Source: Bacilli bacterium
Lineage (GTDB): Bacteria > Bacillota_I > Bacilli_A > RF39 > UBA660
NCBI GenBank assembly: GCA_024693165.1
Contig: JAILLM010000019.1
Coordinates: 1-11,712 of the forward strand
Direction of reading: 5' to 3'
DNA length: 11,712 bases
Shown: positions 1 to 6,191 of the stretch, piece by piece
How positions within the stretch are numbered: the first letter of the stretch is position 1
Layout: every line of letters starts with the position of its first letter
Made by a program: the position numbers and the translations under genes
Notes under the pieces: generated by a model
Database searches by the model: none
What the model was told of the DNA's origin: nothing
The model's input: the letters and a program-made list of their open reading frames with translations, nothing else

Positions 1-1
1 G

Positions 2-1270
2 TGTGATTTAACTAATGAATTAGGTACAATGTTATATTTGTATTTCAAACCAAACTATAATATTCTTATCGGAGAAATACTAATTAAATTCTATTTAGTT
101 TATACGGCTGCTATGATTAATGAATTATCATTATATGTATATTCAGTATGTTATGAAAAAGAAGATAATAAATTCTATAAAAAAATAAAAGGTTACTCTT
201 TTATGTTCTGTATAATGGTATCTATTTGTTGCTGTTTCCTACCAGTACATATTAATGATTTATACGGATATGGTGCATCAATTAACGCAGTAAGTTTATA
301 TTCGATTATTAATGTTTTCTTTTGGTCAGTATCATTACATAAAAATAGAAAGAAATTCAAACCAAGCGTAATAATTCCTTTATATGTATTTGTTTTACTT
401 GCAGTTGGAGGCGGAGCTGTCCAAGCCCTATTCCCTGAACTTGCAATAGTTACAATTATTGAATATATAATAATGTATTTAATATATTTAACAATGGAAA
501 ATACAGATTATAAAATGATTAAAGAACTTGAAGCTGCAAGAAGCAAAGTTAATGAAGCAAATAATGTTAAAAGTAATTTCTTAAAAAATATGTCACATGA
601 AATTAGAACTCCACTTAATGGAATTTTAGGACTAGCTGAAGACATAAGAATCAATCAAGACTCAATTCCTAAAGAATTAAGTAGTGATGCTAATGAATTA
701 ATTTACTACTCTAATCTTTTACTAGAAACAATCTCAAGTATCATTGATATTAATAAACTTGATTCTAAAAATACTGAAATCATTGAAAATAATTATGATA
801 TAAGAACAATTATTACTCAAATAAAGAAATCTATAATTTATAAAGTATCTAATACAACAAACCTTAACATCAACATTAGTGAAAACATACCTATCCTATA
901 TGGCGATGAAGGTCATATTAGACAAATCATAACAAAACTATTAGAAAACTCATTACAAACAACTACAAATGGTGATATTGATTTAAATATCGATATTGAT
1001 GATATAATCGATAAACCAAAATTAAGAATTGTAGTTAAAGATGAAGGTATTGGTATACATAGTGATATTCTTCCATACATTTATGAATACAATACTGAAA
1101 AAGTTAAAAGTAATAAATATTATAATGCAAAATTATCCTTAAATCTTTCCGTAGTAAAGAAACTTGTAGAATTATTAAAAGGATCTATTAACATTGTAAG
1201 TAGTTATGGTAAAGGTACAACAGTTACAATCGAATTACCACAACAACCAGGAAGGAGCAATGCAAAATGA
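2..1270 (+). CDS. Membrane sensor histidine kinase, 5' end cut by the window; intact phospho-acceptor His but degenerate ATP lid
   Basis: Predicted inner-membrane histidine kinase that would sense a signal through its membrane domain and pass phosphate to an unseen response regulator. The frame is open to the left edge, and alignment with the downstream paralog suggests about 50 residues are missing, so the ATG at 29 is probably internal. Numbering from that Met: hydrophobic segments at about 11-38, 57-74, 86-103, 112-131 and 138-155; a coiled linker at 160-182; a HisKA H-box with His190 in SHEIRTPLNG, including the Thr needed for phosphatase activity; then a HATPase domain. The N-box keeps Asn307 but its first Asn is Lys303. 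The G1 box is DEGIGI (Asp338). The G2 box, normally GTGLGLS, reads KLSLNLS (368-374) and has lost all three glycines, so autonomous kinase activity is doubtful. A Cys cluster (61, 67-69) lies in a membrane segment. It overlaps the next gene by 4 bp and ends in TGA. Confidence 0.88.
   Translation, partial: CDLTNELGTMLYLYFKPNYNILIGEILIKFYLVYTAAMINELSLYVYSVCYEKEDNKFYKKIKGYSFMFCIMVSICCCFLPVHINDLYGYGASINAVSLYSIINVFFWSVSLHKNRKKFKPSVIIPLYVFVLLAVGGGAVQALFPELAIVTIIEYIIMYLIYLTMENTDYKMIKELEAARSKVNEANNVKSNFLKNMSHEIRTPLNGILGLAEDIRINQDSIPKELSSDANELIYYSNLLLETISSIIDINKLDSKNTEIIENNYDIRTIITQIKKSIIYKVSNTTNLNINISENIPILYGDEGHIRQIITKLLENSLQTTTNGDIDLNIDIDDIIDKPKLRIVVKDEGIGIHSDILPYIYEYNTEKVKSNKYYNAKLSLNLSVVKKLVELLKGSINIVSSYGKGTTVTIELPQQPGRSNAK
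1250..1257 (+). promoter_or_regulatory. Ribosome binding site of the second kinase, inside the first kinase gene
   Basis: GGAAGGAG lies 9 nt before the ATG at 1267, within the last codons of the upstream kinase gene. Together with the ATGA stop-start overlap it implies translational coupling and roughly matched expression of the two proteins. Confidence 0.8.
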
Positions 1271-2691
1271 TACAACACTATTTAAGTCCTTCCAATTATA
1301 TCGCAGTATATATACCTATTATTATATTTAGTTTAGCTTTATATATAACATTTAATGTTAAAAAAACAAAAGATAATGAAGTTGTTAGAGTTTATAATAC
1401 TTTACTTAGAATATCATTAATAAGTACATGTATTATTACATTAGTAATGTTTCTTGTAGGAATATTTAAAATAACTAACTTTATTCCTCAAATATTAATG
1501 AGGATATATAATGCTACTACTATCATATATGTAGTATATGTAAGTTTATATATTTCAGTTCTACTTCATTTAGGTGAAACATTTAGAAATAAGATATTCT
1601 TTGATTTAAAGTATAAAAAACATATGCTTATGGAATTAACTGGGGTATTCTTTGTATTATTAATGCCAGTTAATTTAAAAAATTGTGCTTTCAACGGAGT
1701 TGGATCAATGTATGTTTCTGTATTCTATTTCCTAAATATTATTTACTGGATATACTTAACCATTAAATATAGATCAAGAGTAGAATCAAGTAGAATTATA
1801 CAAATTATTTCAATTATGTTCTTAGGAAGTACAGTATTAGCACTATCAATGACAACAAATGATATTCATATTATTTCAATTATCGAATTCTTATTTGTTT
1901 ATATATTATATTTCAAAATGGAAAACCCAGATCTTAAATATATTAATGAACTTAATAAGAATAAAGAAGAAACAGAAAAAGCTCTAAGAGCTAAATCAGA
2001 CTTCTTAAACTCAATGAATGAAGAATTATCCGAACCATTACATAATATAGTTCTTTTATCAAAAAGGATGTATAACATGAAAAATAAAGTAGATAATATA
2101 GATGTATTAGATGATTTAGAATTCTTATTACCTGCTTCTAAAAACTTAGATGAAATAGTTGGTAATATTCTAGATATAAATAGACTAGAAAATAATCAAA
2201 TAAAAATATATGAAGCTCCTTTCAATCCAATTAATACTATCGAAGAAGTAATTGAAAATGAAAAACAAAGAAATATAAATGAAAAGATAGAATTCGAATT
2301 CATTTTTGAAGATACTATCCCAGAAGAATTAATTGGAGATGAAAGACATATTAAAAAAATTATTCATAACTTATTAAATAATGCAGTTAAATATACTGAA
2401 GAAGGAAAAATATCAACTTACCTTTCAGTAGATCAAATAGATTATGAAACATACAATTTAAGAATTAAAGTATCTGATACTGGTATTGGTATAAAAAATG
2501 AAACACTTATTACCCTATTTACTAACTTTGCTAAACAAACAGATGAAAAGAATTCTAATATAGTTGGAACTGGATTAGGATTATCAATAACTAAAAAATT
2601 AGTAGACCTTCTACAAGGAACAATAACTGTAGAAAGTATTTATGGCAGTGGTTCAACATTTACAGTTACAATACCTACTAAATTAAGATAA
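1267..2691 (+). CDS. Membrane histidine kinase paralog with intact ATP-binding domain but Glu in place of the phospho-acceptor His
   Basis: Second kinase of the pair, 474 residues. Seven or so hydrophobic segments (about 12-30, 47-68, 78-101, 122-136, 148-168, 178-195, 200-216) form an unassigned sensor domain paralogous to that of the upstream gene. A linker (218-245) and a dimerisation helix follow. In the H-box, where MSHEIRTPL is expected, the sequence reads MNEELSEPL, so the phospho-acceptor position is Glu252 and the phosphatase Thr is Glu256. The HATPase domain looks fully functional: N-box Asn368 and Asn372 (NLLNNAVKYT), G1 DTGIGI (Asp404, Gly406, Gly408), and G2 GTGLGLS (434-440). 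It could bind ATP but not phosphorylate itself in the classical way. The ATG start is fixed by the 4-bp overlap and the strong upstream ribosome binding site. An intrinsic terminator follows, so no response regulator gene lies downstream in this operon. Confidence 0.92.
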   Translation: MIQHYLSPSNYIAVYIPIIIFSLALYITFNVKKTKDNEVVRVYNTLLRISLISTCIITLVMFLVGIFKITNFIPQILMRIYNATTIIYVVYVSLYISVLLHLGETFRNKIFFDLKYKKHMLMELTGVFFVLLMPVNLKNCAFNGVGSMYVSVFYFLNIIYWIYLTIKYRSRVESSRIIQIISIMFLGSTVLALSMTTNDIHIISIIEFLFVYILYFKMENPDLKYINELNKNKEETEKALRAKSDFLNSMNEELSEPLHNIVLLSKRMYNMKNKVDNIDVLDDLEFLLPASKNLDEIVGNILDINRLENNQIKIYEAPFNPINTIEEVIENEKQRNINEKIEFEFIFEDTIPEELIGDERHIKKIIHNLLNNAVKYTEEGKISTYLSVDQIDYETYNLRIKVSDTGIGIKNETLITLFTNFAKQTDEKNSNIVGTGLGLSITKKLVDLLQGTITVESIYGSGSTFTVTIPTKLR

Positions 2692-2692
2692 C

Positions 2693-2730
2693 AAAAAAAA
2701 CTTAGGATTTCTCCTAAGTTTTTAGTTTTT
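2693..2730. terminator. Bidirectional intrinsic terminator between the convergent kinase operon and pyk
   Basis: A perfect 12-bp stem, AAAAACTTAGGA (2696-2707) with TCCTAAGTTTTT (2712-2723), and a 4-nt loop. It is flanked by an A run on the left and a T-rich run on the right, so it can terminate transcription from both strands. The kinase gene stops at 2691 and pyk stops at 2736. Confidence 0.9.
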
Positions 2731-2735
2731 ATAAA

Positions 2736-4145
2736 CTACTTAATAGTTTCAATTTTCATAAGGTTAGTGAATCCAATCTTACCAGCAACTAATCCACCAG
2801 TAACGATTACGTTATCACCAGCATTTAATTCAGTAAATTTCTTAGCTTCTTCGATAGATAAATCAACTAATTCATCCATATCATTTTTAATATCACAAAC
2901 TTTAGCATAAACACCATAGTTAAGTGCTAATAAGTTAGCAGTTTCTTCGTCCCCTACTAATGCTAAGATTGGACAACTTGGTTCAAGGTTAGAAATTAAT
3001 CTAGCACTCTTACCAGATACAGAAGGAACTACGATTAATTTAGCTCCTAATGAGTTAGCAGCTTCAGCAACTGATTTCATAATAGCATCAGTAGCATTTT
3101 CAACCTTTTTATCAGCAAAGATATTTTTATATTCAATTGAACCTTCGATATGTTCACAAATTCTTGCCATAGAAGCAACTGTTTCAACAACATATTCTCC
3201 AGTAGTAGTTTCACCTGATAACATAACTGCATCAGTACCATTGTATACAGCGTTAGCAACGTCAGTTACTTCTGCTCTTGTAGGTCTTGGATTATGTTTC
3301 ATTGATTCTAACATTTCAGTAGCAACGATACAAATCTTTTTATGAGCTCTACAAGTTTTAACAATTCTCTTTTGACAAATAGGAAGATCTTCAAATGGAA
3401 CTTCAACACCAAGGTCTCCACGAGCAACCATTAAACCATCAGCAACTTCAGCAATTGCATCTAAGTTATTCATACCCATTTGAGATTCAATCTTAGCAAT
3501 AATTTTCATATCTTCTCTATTTTGTTCTTTTAAGATTTCTCTAATAGCTAATACATCATCAGCAGTTTGTACGAATGAAGCAGCTAAATAGTCTCCTTCA
3601 TGTTGACAAGCATAGATAATGTCTTCTTTATCGATATCAGAAATAAATGGAATGTGTAAGTCAACACCTGGAACAGCACAACTCTTCTTAGAATATAATA
3701 CTCCACCATTGATAACTTTACATACTACATAGTCATCATATTTTTCGATAACTTCAATTTTCATTAAACCATTTTCAAGTAATACGATGTTACCAACTTG
3801 CATAGCATCGATTGCTGACTTATGGTTAAATGTTAATTGTTCTTCAGTACCAATAACATCTTCTTTAACTAATTTAATAGTGTTACCAGCAACTAATTTA
3901 ATACCTTCTTCTTGAGCTACACCAGAACGGAATTCAGGTCCTTTTGTATCATAAAGAATTGAGATATTTTTACCAGTAATTTTTCTAACTTCTTTAACTG
4001 TAGAAACAGCTTGTTCTCTTTCTTCAATAGTAGCATGAGAGAAGTTAATTCTTGCTACATTTGCACCAGCTTCAACCATCTTAGTAAATACTTCAACAGT
4101 GTTACTAGCTGGACCAATACTTGTTACAATTTTAGTCTTTTTCAT
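2736..4145 (-). CDS. pyk: Pyruvate kinase
   Basis: Converts phosphoenolpyruvate plus ADP to pyruvate plus ATP, the last step of glycolysis, in the cytoplasm. The 469 residues show the family order: N-terminal KTKIVTSIGPAS; ARINFSHA (Arg32, Asn34); DTKGPE (Asp66) at the edge of the B domain; IIAKIE with catalytic Lys218 and Glu220; ARGDLGVEV with Asp244 as a metal ligand; ATEMLESM with Thr276; and a C domain ending near 469. There is no extra PEP-utiliser-like C-terminal domain as in Bacillus or Staphylococcus. Some usually conserved stretches differ: the B-domain DDG reads ENG (124-126), and QEG after the catalytic Lys reads QMG. This fits a divergent Bacilli lineage; the catalytic set is complete. 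The ATG is preceded by a GGAAGG ribosome binding site, and the stop is TAG. It has its own promoter and a cre-like site, and may also receive read-through from add. Confidence 0.97.
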   Translation of the reverse strand: MKKTKIVTSIGPASNTVEVFTKMVEAGANVARINFSHATIEEREQAVSTVKEVRKITGKNISILYDTKGPEFRSGVAQEEGIKLVAGNTIKLVKEDVIGTEEQLTFNHKSAIDAMQVGNIVLLENGLMKIEVIEKYDDYVVCKVINGGVLYSKKSCAVPGVDLHIPFISDIDKEDIIYACQHEGDYLAASFVQTADDVLAIREILKEQNREDMKIIAKIESQMGMNNLDAIAEVADGLMVARGDLGVEVPFEDLPICQKRIVKTCRAHKKICIVATEMLESMKHNPRPTRAEVTDVANAVYNGTDAVMLSGETTTGEYVVETVASMARICEHIEGSIEYKNIFADKKVENATDAIMKSVAEAANSLGAKLIVVPSVSGKSARLISNLEPSCPILALVGDEETANLLALNYGVYAKVCDIKNDMDELVDLSIEEAKKFTELNAGDNVIVTGGLVAGKIGFTNLMKIETIK

Positions 4146-4165
4146 AATAATTTCCTTCCTTCAAA

Positions 4166-4181
4166 TTGCAAACGCAAACAG
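4166..4181. promoter_or_regulatory. CcpA cre-like operator at the pyk transcription start
   Basis: TTGCAAACGCAAACAG matches the published Bacillus cre consensus WTGNAANCGNWNNCAW at every fixed position except the last W. With the predicted promoter it would cover about +1 to +15 of the pyk transcript, a position where CcpA usually represses, although pyk-type glycolytic genes are sometimes CcpA-activated. Whether this genome encodes CcpA cannot be seen here. Confidence 0.45.
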
Positions 4182-4186
4182 GTATA

Positions 4187-4215
4187 AATATACCACAAAT
4201 ACGAGTTATTTGCAA
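4187..4215 (-). promoter_or_regulatory. Predicted sigma-A-type promoter of pyk
   Basis: Read on the minus strand: TTGCAA (4210-4215), a 17-bp spacer, then TATATT (4187-4192). Initiation would fall near 4180, giving a leader of about 35 nt that carries the GGAAGG ribosome binding site. The -10 lies inside an inverted repeat, GGTATA-AA-TATACC (4181-4194). Confidence 0.6.
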
Positions 4216-4224
4216 ACAAATAGC

Positions 4225-5178
4225 TTATATTTTAGTAATTAGTTCATTATATTCACTTTCACTAATAAATGCATGTTTTAAAGCACATTTAAACATATGT
4301 CTAATATCATCAATTGTAAATCCTTGATGTTTAATCATAAGCTCTATTTCTTTAGTTAAAGTAGTATTAGAAACTGTTCTGTTATCAGTATTAATACATA
4401 CATCACATTTCTCATCAAAAAGTATTCTTAATTGATGTGATTCATAAGAATCAGCAGCACCAGTTTGAATATTACTTGTTGGACATACTTCAAATAAAAT
4501 ATTATTATTGCAAGTATATTCAAGTAAGTTAGTGTCTTCCAATACTCTTACACCATGTCCAAGTCTTTTTGTACCAAAACTAAGAGCACTCTTAATAGAT
4601 TCTACTCCATCAGCTTCACCTGCATGAATAGTAAAAGGAATACCTCTTCTTCTTGTTTCTTCAAATAAGTCCTCAAAATTTTTAGTAGGATATAATCCTT
4701 CTGCTCCAGCTAAGTCAATTGCACATACACCTTTACCTAAATACTTTTCAGCCAAGTCTATTACTTCAAAGTTTTTATCTAATTCAAAGTCTCTCATCAT
4801 ACAAAGAATAACATTAATTTTTATTCCCTCTACTTGTTTAAAGCCTTCAAGTGTTGCTTCTACTACTTCATCAAGTGTAAGGCATTTTAAAGTAGATTTA
4901 TGAGGTGAATATCTTACTTCGGCATAAATAATATTTTCCTTCTTCATATCCTCTGCAAGTTCTCTAGAAACACGAATTAAACCTTCTCTATCTTGCATAA
5001 TGCTTAATGGTAAATCAAACTTAGATAAATATTCATTTAAGTCTTTTCTTGATTCTTTAAAACACATTTGTTTCTCTACTTCTTCAAGTGATATACCTAA
5101 TATTTCAGAAACAGTTTGTGGTCTAACAGAACCATCAAGATGACAATGCAATTCTATTTTTTTTAAGTCTTCTATCAT
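4225..5178 (-). CDS. add: Adenosine deaminase
   Basis: Zinc hydrolase that deaminates adenosine and 2'-deoxyadenosine to inosine and deoxyinosine with release of ammonia, for purine salvage in the cytoplasm. With the ATG at 5178 the protein has 317 residues. HCHLDGS near the N-terminus supplies zinc ligands His11 and His13; HAGE carries His185 and the catalytic proton-relay Glu188; LGHG carries His208; and INTDNRTVS carries Asp265. The DNRTVS form is the one usual in bacterial Add enzymes rather than adenine deaminases. An ATG at 5232 would add 18 residues, but they would be encoded inside the terminator hairpin of the upstream gene, whereas the ATG at 5178 has an AGGTAG ribosome binding site and begins right at the conserved domain. 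No terminator separates it from pyk, so some co-transcription is possible. Confidence 0.95.
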   Translation of the reverse strand: MIEDLKKIELHCHLDGSVRPQTVSEILGISLEEVEKQMCFKESRKDLNEYLSKFDLPLSIMQDREGLIRVSRELAEDMKKENIIYAEVRYSPHKSTLKCLTLDEVVEATLEGFKQVEGIKINVILCMMRDFELDKNFEVIDLAEKYLGKGVCAIDLAGAEGLYPTKNFEDLFEETRRRGIPFTIHAGEADGVESIKSALSFGTKRLGHGVRVLEDTNLLEYTCNNNILFEVCPTSNIQTGAADSYESHQLRILFDEKCDVCINTDNRTVSNTTLTKEIELMIKHQGFTIDDIRHMFKCALKHAFISESEYNELITKI

Positions 5179-5197
5179 ATAATCACTACCTAGAATA

Positions 5198-5226
5198 ATT
5201 ATAAAATAAAAAAAATGCACATTAAA
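5198..5226 (-). promoter_or_regulatory. Possible add promoter overlapping the upstream terminator
   Basis: A consensus -10, TATAAT (5198-5203), lies about 20 bp before the add ATG. A 17-bp spacing places the -35 exactly at the hairpin loop (5221-5226), where it reads TTTAAT, a weak match. The leader would be only about 13 nt. Confidence 0.35.
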
Positions 5227-5234
5227 GTGCATTT
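5208..5234 (-). terminator. Intrinsic terminator of the ORF6N-domain gene
   Basis: An 8-bp perfect stem, AAATGCAC (5213-5220) with GTGCATTT (5227-5234), and a 6-nt loop. On the minus strand it is followed by a run of eight U. It lies 7 nt after the stop of the gene ending at 5241. Confidence 0.85.
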
Positions 5235-5240
5235 AATAAA

Positions 5241-6068
5241 CTATACATTAATGATAGAAAGAATTTTATTAAGATATTCTTCATCATTAAACTCATTAAT
5301 GGCAAAACATTTTTTGCCTAAGTCCTTAAAAGATGCTCCACACGAATAAACAATTTTTCTATCAATTACTATAAACCTATCATGAAATGAATCGTTATAA
5401 ATAAAAGTTATATTTTTATATTGATCTTTATATTTTTCTATAAGAGTATTATTAATGTTCTTTGAAACAACTATAATTTTTTTATGTGTTTCTTTTAAAA
5501 TATCAAATAATTCTTTCGAAGCGTAATTATCTATAATTATTATTTCATTAATGCTTTTATTAAATATTTCTAATAAAACAGAAAAAGAATCATATATTTG
5601 ACCATTAAAGAATATTTTATTAATATTTGTATTAACCTTATTATTATCAAAAACAGATTCCAATCTAAGTAATCTATTTTCATGATTCATTAAAATGTTT
5701 GCGTTTGAAAAAAAGTGTCTTATTTCAACAAAAGTATCCATTATTTCTAATGTTATTCGACTAGCAATTTCTGATTTAAGAATCGTTGCTAACATATATA
5801 CGCCTTGTTCAGTGAATAAGGTATGCCCTTTTCTAGAGCCACCCTTTGAAGTCGAAATTTTCGACTTCAAAGAAATACTTTCCTCCTCGGTAATTCTAAA
5901 TATGTACCTATCAGGAAATTTTATAGGATTGTTTTTAACAGCTTCATTAATTCTTTTAGTATCTACATTATATAGTTTAGCTAAATCACAATCAAACATA
6001 ACTTGAATCCCTTTATAAATGTAAATCATACTTTTAATGTTGCTTTGTTCCAATAGATTATAATTAAT
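5241..6068 (-). CDS. ORF6N-domain DNA-binding protein with C-terminal PLD-like domain, probable ATT start
   Basis: Phage-type protein: an ORF6N (KilA-N-like) DNA-binding domain at the N-terminus joined to a C-terminal domain seen in many ORF6N proteins of bacteria and prophages. Numbering from the TTG at 6053: residues 9-110 carry the ORF6N signature, with MFDCDLAKLYNVDTKRINEA, then FPDRYIF, then FTEQGVYML. Residues 148-250 start with IFFNGQIYDSF and contain FHDRFIVID, an H-x-R-x4-D version of the phospholipase D HKD motif (His224, Arg226, Asp231), followed by GASFKDLGKK. A role as antirepressor-like regulator or accessory phage-derived gene is family inference; no substrate is known. The likely start is ATT at 6066-6068, 7 nt after GGAGG; TTG at 6051-6053 is 22 nt away. 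The gene is intact, flanked by terminators and unrelated to its metabolic neighbours, which suggests horizontal acquisition. Confidence 0.88.
   Translation of the reverse strand: MNYNLLEQSNIKSMIYIYKGIQVMFDCDLAKLYNVDTKRINEAVKNNPIKFPDRYIFRITEEESISLKSKISTSKGGSRKGHTLFTEQGVYMLATILKSEIASRITLEIMDTFVEIRHFFSNANILMNHENRLLRLESVFDNNKVNTNINKIFFNGQIYDSFSVLLEIFNKSINEIIIIDNYASKELFDILKETHKKIIVVSKNINNTLIEKYKDQYKNITFIYNDSFHDRFIVIDRKIVYSCGASFKDLGKKCFAINEFNDEEYLNKILSIINV
5844..5872. repeat. 29-nt near-perfect palindrome inside the ORF6N gene
   Basis: Two 14-nt arms, CTTTGAAGTCGAAA (5844-5857) and TTTCGACTTCAAAG (5859-5872), are exact reverse complements around one central base. On the coding strand it encodes the SLKSKISTSK stretch, a variable loop between two conserved ORF6N blocks. 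Confidence 0.9.
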
Positions 6069-6083
6069 ATTCTTTCCTCCTTT
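6066..6083 (-). promoter_or_regulatory. Strong ribosome binding site paired with an ATT initiation codon
   Basis: On the minus strand an AAAGGAGGAAAG Shine-Dalgarno (6072-6083) is followed, 7 nt after GGAGG, by ATT (6066-6068) in frame with the ORF6N protein. No ATG, GTG or TTG lies at a usable distance in any frame, and an in-frame TAG (6084-6086) excludes earlier starts. Confidence 0.6.
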
Positions 6084-6091
6084 CTAGAAAC

Positions 6092-6124
6092 AAAAAATGA
6101 GAATATACACCCATATTCTCATTT
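6092..6124 (-). terminator. Intrinsic terminator of the CobW-family gene, possibly a leader hairpin of the ORF6N gene
   Basis: A perfect 12-bp stem, AAATGAGAATAT (6095-6106) with ATATTCTCATTT (6113-6124), and a 6-nt loop, followed on the minus strand by six U. It lies about 70 nt after the CobW-family stop and just before the ORF6N ribosome binding site. Confidence 0.8.
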
Positions 6125-6136
6125 CATTTCAAACTA

Positions 6137-6165
6137 AATATAAATAATATAAATCTAATTATCAA
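6137..6165 (-). promoter_or_regulatory. Possible promoter of the ORF6N gene
   Basis: TTGATA (6160-6165), a 17-bp spacer, then TATATT (6137-6142) on the minus strand. If used, transcription would begin near 6130 and run straight into the 6095-6124 hairpin. The stretch is very AT-rich, so a chance match is possible. Confidence 0.35.
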
Positions 6166-6191
6166 GAAAAATATACTCTATAACCATTTGA

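Noticed and set aside
29..31. ATG at 29 as the true start of the first kinase
   Set aside because: The frame is open upstream to the window edge, no ribosome binding site precedes it, and the paralog has about 60 more N-terminal residues including membrane segments.
3077..3259. Open frame inside pyk in another frame
   Set aside because: Low-complexity Leu-rich translation, no ribosome binding site, and fully inside a strongly conserved gene.
4181..4194. Inverted repeat GGTATA-AA-TATACC as a specific operator
   Set aside because: It coincides with the pyk -10 region, where TATA-type sequence is expected; too short to claim a separate binding site.
4207..4222. Hairpin TATTTG-TTTG-CAAATA after add as a terminator
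   Set aside because: Only 6 AT-rich pairs and no U run follows on the minus strand; it overlaps the pyk -35 instead.
5179..5232. An 18-residue N-terminal extension of adenosine deaminase from the ATG at 5232
   Set aside because: It would be encoded in the terminator hairpin and U run of the upstream gene; the ATG at 5178 has a ribosome binding site and fits the family start.
5695..6006. Antisense open frame within the ORF6N gene; similar antisense frames at 6247-6525, 8959-9156 and 10177-10389
   Set aside because: Mirror frames of well-supported genes with no family resemblance and no ribosome binding sites.
6084..6122. A 12-codon leader peptide (ATG at 6122 to TAG at 6084) before the ORF6N gene
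   Set aside because: No ribosome binding site, it lies within the hairpin stem and loop, and short open frames of this size are expected by chance.
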